Source: Shewanella sp. UCD-KL12 (GTDB lineage: Bacteria; Pseudomonadota; Gammaproteobacteria; Enterobacterales; Shewanellaceae). From it: 64,000 nt of DNA. The translations under genes and the position numbers were made by a program. The notes under the pieces are model-generated. The model had not been told where the DNA came from, made no database searches, and saw only the letters and a program-made list of their open reading frames with translations. Location of the stretch: positions 186,001-250,000 of the forward strand of contig NZ_MPHJ01000002.1 of NCBI RefSeq assembly GCF_001957125.1. Direction: 5' to 3'. Shown piece after piece: positions 59,534 to 64,000 of the stretch. How positions within the stretch are numbered: the first letter of the stretch is position 1; every line of letters starts with the position of its first letter.

Positions 59534-60976
59534 TTATCTGGCTATGGCTAACTTTTTCATCCGTGATCGTAAGGTGCTCGGCGGTAAGCCAAGTACTTGC
59601 GCTGCACCTGCTGGGCCGGATATGCGCCAGTTAACTTGTTGCAGGGTATGCTTGATATGTTCAGCTTCAACTTCAGCTAATGTCGCGCCTAATGGTGAGC
59701 GTGTTTCGATCTCTTGCTCTAAGATTTTAGGGATCTGCAAAATCTGGCCACTTGAGAGAATACTATAGCGCTCAAGCACGTTCTGCAGCTCTCTTACATT
59801 GCCGGGCCAAGAGTAACTGGTTAAGTTTTTAAGGCTAGATTTAGTTACCCCTTTCAATTTCTTACCTAATTTTTTATTGAGATCATCCATGATATGGCTC
59901 ACCAGTTGCGACATATCAGAAGGGCGTTCTCGTAAGGCGGGGACCTTAATTGGAAACACATTAAGACGATAATAGAGATCCATTCTAAATAATCCCTGTT
60001 CTACTCGTTGGAGTAGGTCGTGGTGTGTGGCGGCTATCAGTCTGATATCGACCTTTATTGTTTCACTACTGCCGACCCGCTCAAATTCTTGCTCTTGAAT
60101 TACACGAAGTAACTTTGATTGAGCTTCAAGGGACAGCTCTGCAATTTCATCGAGAAATAGCGTGCCATTATTAGCGAGTTCAAAGCGTCCTTTACGTCGG
60201 CTGGTTGCCCCGGTAAATGCGCCTTTTTCATGGCCGAATAGCTCACTTTCTAGCAGCGCGGGTGAGAATGCAGCACAGTTAACGCTCACCATAGGTTTAT
60301 CATTGCGGTCACTTAACTTATGTAGATTACGAGCAACCAGCTCTTTACCTGTGCCATTTTCGCCTAATATCAAAACAGTACTGTTAGTATTTGCGACTAA
60401 CTTAATCTGTTGAATCATCTGCTTAATTATCGTGCTCTGGCCTGAGATGCTCACATCTCCTTGCTTATCGGCTAATTCAGATTGCAGGTAATGATTTTCG
60501 TTAGCTAGTTTTTCTGAGAGGGCTTGTACCTGCTCTAATGCGGTTCTTAATGAGTCTTCAGTCTGCTTTTGCAGTGTGATGTCGCGAAATATCGCCACGA
60601 CTCCAATAAGCTCTCCCTCTTTGTAAACAGGTGTTGAGCTGTAATGCACTGGGAAGCAAGTGCCATCTTTACGCCAAAATACATCATGGCTTATCTCACG
60701 GGTAATACCGTCATTAAGTGTGTTGTATATTGGGCACTCCTCTTGGGGGTAATCAGTGCCGTCAGCGTGGCTATGATGATGACAATTATGGATATTTTTC
60801 CCTAATAACTCTTCACTTTTCCAGCCCGTCATTTGTTCAGCCGCTGGGTTGATAAATACCGCGTTACCCTTGAGATCAAAACCGTAAATGCCTTCACCAA
60901 CGGCGTTGAGTAGCAACTTGTTCTCAGGAAGAAAGTCGCTATGGCTATCGATATTTAGCTGAGTCGAGGAGGTCAT
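59534..60976 (-). CDS. Sigma-54-dependent activator with N-terminal PAS domain
   Basis: 480 residues: PAS (about 20-135) with a His/Cys-rich loop (Cys65, His66-68, His70 and Cys81) seen in many PAS sensors, a coiled linker (about 140-180), AAA+ domain with Walker [15 protein letters not shown], Walker [12 protein letters not shown], and a C-terminal Fis-type HTH ([19 protein letters not shown]). There is no receiver domain, so it is a direct sensor. A GATATATC palindrome lies upstream of its own start (61028-61044) and two lie before the ccoG-like gene, so it probably binds these and activates the sigma-54 promoter there. Confidence 0.9.
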   Translation of the reverse strand: MTSSTQLNIDSHSDFLPENKLLLNAVGEGIYGFDLKGNAVFINPAAEQMTGWKSEELLGKNIHNCHHHSHADGTDYPQEECPIYNTLNDGITREISHDVFWRKDGTCFPVHYSSTPVYKEGELIGVVAIFRDITLQKQTEDSLRTALEQVQALSEKLANENHYLQSELADKQGDVSISGQSTIIKQMIQQIKLVANTNSTVLILGENGTGKELVARNLHKLSDRNDKPMVSVNCAAFSPALLESELFGHEKGAFTGATSRRKGRFELANNGTLFLDEIAELSLEAQSKLLRVIQEQEFERVGSSETIKVDIRLIAATHHDLLQRVEQGLFRMDLYYRLNVFPIKVPALRERPSDMSQLVSHIMDDLNKKLGKKLKGVTKSSLKNLTSYSWPGNVRELQNVLERYSILSSGQILQIPKILEQEIETRSPLGATLAEVEAEHIKHTLQQVNWRISGPAGAAQVLGLPPSTLRSRMKKLAIAR

Positions 60977-61027
60977 CTAGTCACCTTTAGATTCATATAT
61001 CTTTTTATTGTAATAGAAAAAGCAAAG

Positions 61028-61044
61028 TCACGATATATCGCGTA
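61028..61044. promoter_or_regulatory. GATATATC site upstream of the sigma-54 activator gene
   Basis: TCACGATATATCGCGTA, same core and flanks as the paired sites at 59484-59517, 52 bp before the activator start; suggests autoregulation. Confidence 0.75.
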
Positions 61045-61189
61045 TACATTTCCCCTTTTTATTTTTAGCCCTAAACCATCTATTTCAGTAGGTGGTTATC
61101 ATCCATAGGTTTTGCATGAAGCCGTTAATAGAGCCTTGTGCAGAGGTTTAGCGAGTAGTGCAGCGCAAGCTTCTAAATCAGTGCTGGAA

Positions 61190-61300
61190 CTGTTCCATAC
61201 ATTTACCTGCATTCCCTGCCATCCATAGCGGTCAGTGATTTAGTAGAGCCTATAGGGATATATTTACGGCGACTTGCAGGTGAACGGTAGCTAAAGCTTC
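61190..61300 (+). repeat. Dispersed repeat element, partial copy F
   Basis: TGTTCCATACATTT, ATTCCCTGCCATCC, AGCGGTCAG, AGAGCCTATAGGGATATA and ACGGCGACTTGCAGG; shares blocks with copies B and D and the inverted copy near 37050. Confidence 0.6.
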
Positions 61301-61323
61301 CTTTTAGGGAGTCATTTTAAAGC

Positions 61324-61343
61324 CACCTTCTTCAGAAGGTGGA
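61324..61343. terminator. Hairpin in the intergenic region
   Basis: CCACCTTC-TTCA-GAAGGTGG perfect 8-bp stem followed by ATTCTTT. It may be a weak terminator or part of a repeat. Confidence 0.5.
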
Positions 61344-61775
61344 TTCTTTACTATTCGTGGTTCACTTATTTAATAACAGATGACTCGTTTATCGATTGCT
61401 TTGTTGATTGTGTGCTGCTTATTTTTAGAGCCATGCTGGTCTGCAATGTTAGCTGTAGTTTTTATAAAATGGATTCATGTTAATTAATTGTTTTATTTTT
61501 GATTGTTTTAAACATGGGCGAAAAAATTACTTAAGAGTTTATATTCAGTTGGATGTGAATAATAAATCACTTATCGGAGTTTTTATGCATAAAGCAAACG
61601 TCTTACTTTAGCCTTTAATAATTTTTAATTGGATTTTGTTTCACTTTTGTTATAGAAAAGTATTCGAAATGTTTATCATTTCTTTCTGGGGGTACCATTT
61701 TTGTTCAGGGTTGAACGCGCTATTTCTTAGGGCAATGGTCAGAAAAAATATAATAATTAAATGAGATAAAAAACC
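61344..61775. other. 432-bp leader of the second TonB receptor
   Basis: AT-rich. It contains a possible 8-codon leader frame (61585-61611) with GGAG 5 nt upstream; otherwise nothing recognised. Confidence 0.4.
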
Positions 61776-64000
61776 ATGAATAACAAAAATAGATTTACCG
61801 TAAGCTCATTGAGCTTAGCGGTTTCAATTGCGCTAACAGGGGCCTTAATCAGCACACAAGCCGTTGCTGAAGAGGAAGAACAACTAGAAAATGTAGAGAA
61901 GATAGCCGTTGTCGGTTCAAGAGCCGCACCACGCTCTATCGGGGACTCACCCGTTCCAATTGATATCATCGGCGCAGATGAGATTAAAAAGTCGGGTAAC
62001 TCAGATATGCTGGAAATCCTCAAAGGCACCGTCCCTTCATTAAATGTTCACTCCAATCCAATCAGTGATGCAGCCAGCTTAGTAAGGCCCGCTAATTTGC
62101 GTGGATTGCCTGCGGATAGCACCCTGATTTTACTTAATGGCAAACGTCGTCATCGCTCATCGGTGATCGCCTTTTTAGGTGGCGGCATAAACGATGGCGC
62201 CCATGGCCCTGATATCTCAGTGATCCCAAGCGCTGCATTGAAGCAGGTTGAGGTGTTACGTGATGGCGCCGCCGCGCAATATGGTTCAGATGCTATTGCT
62301 GGTGTGATTAACTTTGTACTGAAAGATGATGCCGAAGGGGGCTCCATAGAGGCGAAAGCTGGGGAGTATTACGAAGGCGATGGTACTACAACAGAGATCA
62401 ACGGTAATGTGGGTATGCCACTGACTGAAGATGGCTTTGTTAACTTAAGTTTTCAGTATAAAAACTCAGATCCAACCAGCCGAAGTGTGCAACGTGCCGA
62501 TGCAGCTGCGTTCGATGCTGCAGGCTTGAATGTTGAAAACCCTGCTCAAGTATGGGGCTCTCCAGAGATTAAAGATGATATCTCAGTGTTTGCAAATATA
62601 GGTCTAGATCTCGATGATAAGTCTCAGGCCTATCTGTTTGGTAACTACTCAGAGCGAGATGTAAAAGGGGGCTTCTATTACCGTAACCCTCATACGCGCC
62701 CTGGTGTGTACTCTAATGATGATGGTGAAACCCTATTAGTTGGCGATTTAACCCCAGGCCCTGTTGGCCAGGTTAATGAAGGATTAGGTATGGGGGATGG
62801 CATCAGTTGTCCAACAATCAATATCACTTCAGCCAATGTCACTCAGCAGCAAGATTATATCGACGGGGTGCAAAATAACCCTAACTGTTTTGCTTTTAAC
62901 GAGATGAATGGACTCGCTGCCGGGTTTACCCCTAACTTTGGTGGCAATATTGTTGATACCTCGATTGTTGCCGGAACAAAGGGCGAGTTTGAAATAGAGT
63001 GGCTTGAGGGCGTGCTTTATGACTTTAGTGGTTCATATGGCCAAAACGAGTCGAGCTATAAGATCACTAATACCTTAAATGCGTCGATGGGCGCTGATTC
63101 TCCACGTGATTTCAATCCTGGTAAGTACACTCAATCTGAGTGGAATTTTAATGCGGATTTCGTCAAGTTTGTCGATTGGGGCATGGAAGATGATGTCAGC
63201 TTAGCGGGGGGACTCGAATGGCATGAGGAGACCTTTGAAGTCACTGCTGGTGATGAAGCCTCATTTAAAGTTGGCCCCTTAACCTCTCAAGGCTTTGGTA
63301 TCGGCTCTAATGGATTCCCAGGTTTTCAGCCATCAGCCGCAGGTGAATATACGCGCCGTAACTCAGCCGCTTACATAGATGCGAGTTTACCAATCACAGA
63401 TGCACTGCTCGCTGAGCTAGCTGTACGTTATGAAGGTTATGAGACCTTTGGTTCAACTGTTAACTATAAAATTGCAGCGAACTATAACCTGTTTGATGAG
63501 TTATCTGTTCGAGGCTCATTTAACACAGGTTTTCGTGCACCCACAGTAGGTCAGGCTAATGTCAGTAATGTGCAGACCAACCTAGATGACGGTGTGCTAG
63601 TTGATTCGGCGTTATTGCCACCAACAAACCCAATCTCTGTTCAGTTAGGTGGTACTGAGTTGTCACCGGAAGAGTCACAAAGTTATACCTTAGGGGCGGT
63701 TTATACCCAAGGTGATTTCTTTATGACGCTTGATTACTACAATATTCAAGTTGAAGACCGTATTAGTCAGTCGGATAAAATCACGTTAACTGATGCAGAT
63801 AAAGCGGCGCTGAAAGAGGCGGGTGTACCGAATGTTGATGGGTTATCTCAGGTCAGCTTTTTTACTAATGACTTTGATACCACAACCCAAGGGGTAGATA
63901 TTGTCGCTAACTATACCGCTGAGCTTTTTGCGGGTGATTCAAGCTTCTCTCTGGCGTATAACTGGAATGAAACGCAAGTTGATCGCTTTTCTGATATTAC
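61776..64000 (+). CDS. TonB-dependent receptor, 3' truncated by the window edge
   Basis: Open from ATG 61776 to the window end (741 codons). Signal peptide (about 1-31, ending TQAVAEE), plug with VEKIAVVGSRAAPRS, LRGLPADSTLILLNGKRRHR and GAAAQYGSDAIAGVINFVL, then barrel strands. FNTGFRAPTVGQANVSNVQ is the FRAP region, followed by LSPEESQSYTLGAVY. Large extracellular loops contain Cys pairs. The plug with the KRRHR segment is typical of a large, mostly uncharacterised receptor group in Shewanella and sphingomonads. The ligand is unknown and the last strands are not seen. Confidence 0.9.
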   Translation, partial: MNNKNRFTVSSLSLAVSIALTGALISTQAVAEEEEQLENVEKIAVVGSRAAPRSIGDSPVPIDIIGADEIKKSGNSDMLEILKGTVPSLNVHSNPISDAASLVRPANLRGLPADSTLILLNGKRRHRSSVIAFLGGGINDGAHGPDISVIPSAALKQVEVLRDGAAAQYGSDAIAGVINFVLKDDAEGGSIEAKAGEYYEGDGTTTEINGNVGMPLTEDGFVNLSFQYKNSDPTSRSVQRADAAAFDAAGLNVENPAQVWGSPEIKDDISVFANIGLDLDDKSQAYLFGNYSERDVKGGFYYRNPHTRPGVYSNDDGETLLVGDLTPGPVGQVNEGLGMGDGISCPTINITSANVTQQQDYIDGVQNNPNCFAFNEMNGLAAGFTPNFGGNIVDTSIVAGTKGEFEIEWLEGVLYDFSGSYGQNESSYKITNTLNASMGADSPRDFNPGKYTQSEWNFNADFVKFVDWGMEDDVSLAGGLEWHEETFEVTAGDEASFKVGPLTSQGFGIGSNGFPGFQPSAAGEYTRRNSAAYIDASLPITDALLAELAVRYEGYETFGSTVNYKIAANYNLFDELSVRGSFNTGFRAPTVGQANVSNVQTNLDDGVLVDSALLPPTNPISVQLGGTELSPEESQSYTLGAVYTQGDFFMTLDYYNIQVEDRISQSDKITLTDADKAALKEAGVPNVDGLSQVSFFTNDFDTTTQGVDIVANYTAELFAGDSSFSLAYNWNETQVDRFSDI

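Overview
The window looks like chromosomal DNA of a marine gammaproteobacterium, most likely a Shewanella. The evidence is moderate GC, small conserved families typical of Shewanella and Vibrio (a DUF2956-like protein, a small winged-helix protein), a CcoG-type ferredoxin, a TonB-dependent receptor opposite a CobN/TolQ-like set, and many dispersed noncoding repeats. No rRNA, tRNA, CRISPR array, prophage or intact insertion sequence was seen. Protein names come from motif and family recognition by eye, without database searches.

Layout. 1-8070: an HlyD/MacB-type export system (adaptor, small membrane protein, ATPase, two FtsX-like permeases) followed by a sigma-54-dependent response regulator and its histidine kinase. 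8150-11705: a LysR remnant, a small membrane protein, and a TetR regulator with an aldehyde dehydrogenase whose promoter carries a TetR-like operator. 12078-13883: three tandem universal stress proteins. 14024-21257: a LysR regulator, a 20-unit heptanucleotide repeat, then a lysine-2,3-aminomutase-like radical SAM enzyme, a PcaI/PcaJ-like CoA-transferase, a class III aminotransferase and a PcaF-like thiolase. 21370-23167: a NemR-like repressor divergent from an old yellow enzyme, with two perfect 18-bp operators between them. 23361-25472: a His-rich protein, a HupE/UreJ membrane protein and a membrane-anchored protein, probably metal handling. 25970-33431: a DUF1254/DUF1214 protein, a chemoreceptor, an M43-type secreted metalloprotease and an AraC/GyrI-type regulator.

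33613-36809 is a compact four-gene operon: a His-box membrane protein, a FabH-like condensing enzyme, a heme-oxygenase-like putative diiron oxidase and an unknown protein. It looks like an uncharacterised acyl-modifying pathway. 37603-42230 holds DUF924, two bacterial PH-domain membrane proteins, a winged-helix protein and a NaChBac-like ion channel. 42740-49936 encodes a periplasm-directed CobN-like chelatase with TolQ- and TolR-like partners, divergent from a TonB-dependent receptor; it resembles the Hmu heme loci of Bacteroidales. 50179-57464 holds DUF2956, an ABC exporter, small proteins, an alpha/beta hydrolase and an acyl-CoA ligase. 57796-60976 pairs a CcoG-like protein with a sigma-54 activator; a good -24/-12 promoter and paired GATATATC palindromes lie upstream of the ccoG-like gene. 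A second TonB-dependent receptor runs off the right edge.

The best candidates for undescribed biology are (1) the aminomutase-PcaIJ-aminotransferase-PcaF cluster, which chemically reads as a route from an alpha-amino acid through its beta isomer to a 3-oxoacyl-CoA, possibly 2-aminoadipate to succinyl-CoA plus acetyl-CoA; (2) the FabH/diiron/His-box operon; (3) the envelope CobN-plus-motor system; and (4) the sigma-54/GATATATC/CcoG circuit. Intergenic DNA is rich in short tandem repeats, REP-like palindromes and a dispersed element of roughly 100-200 bp present in at least seven copies.
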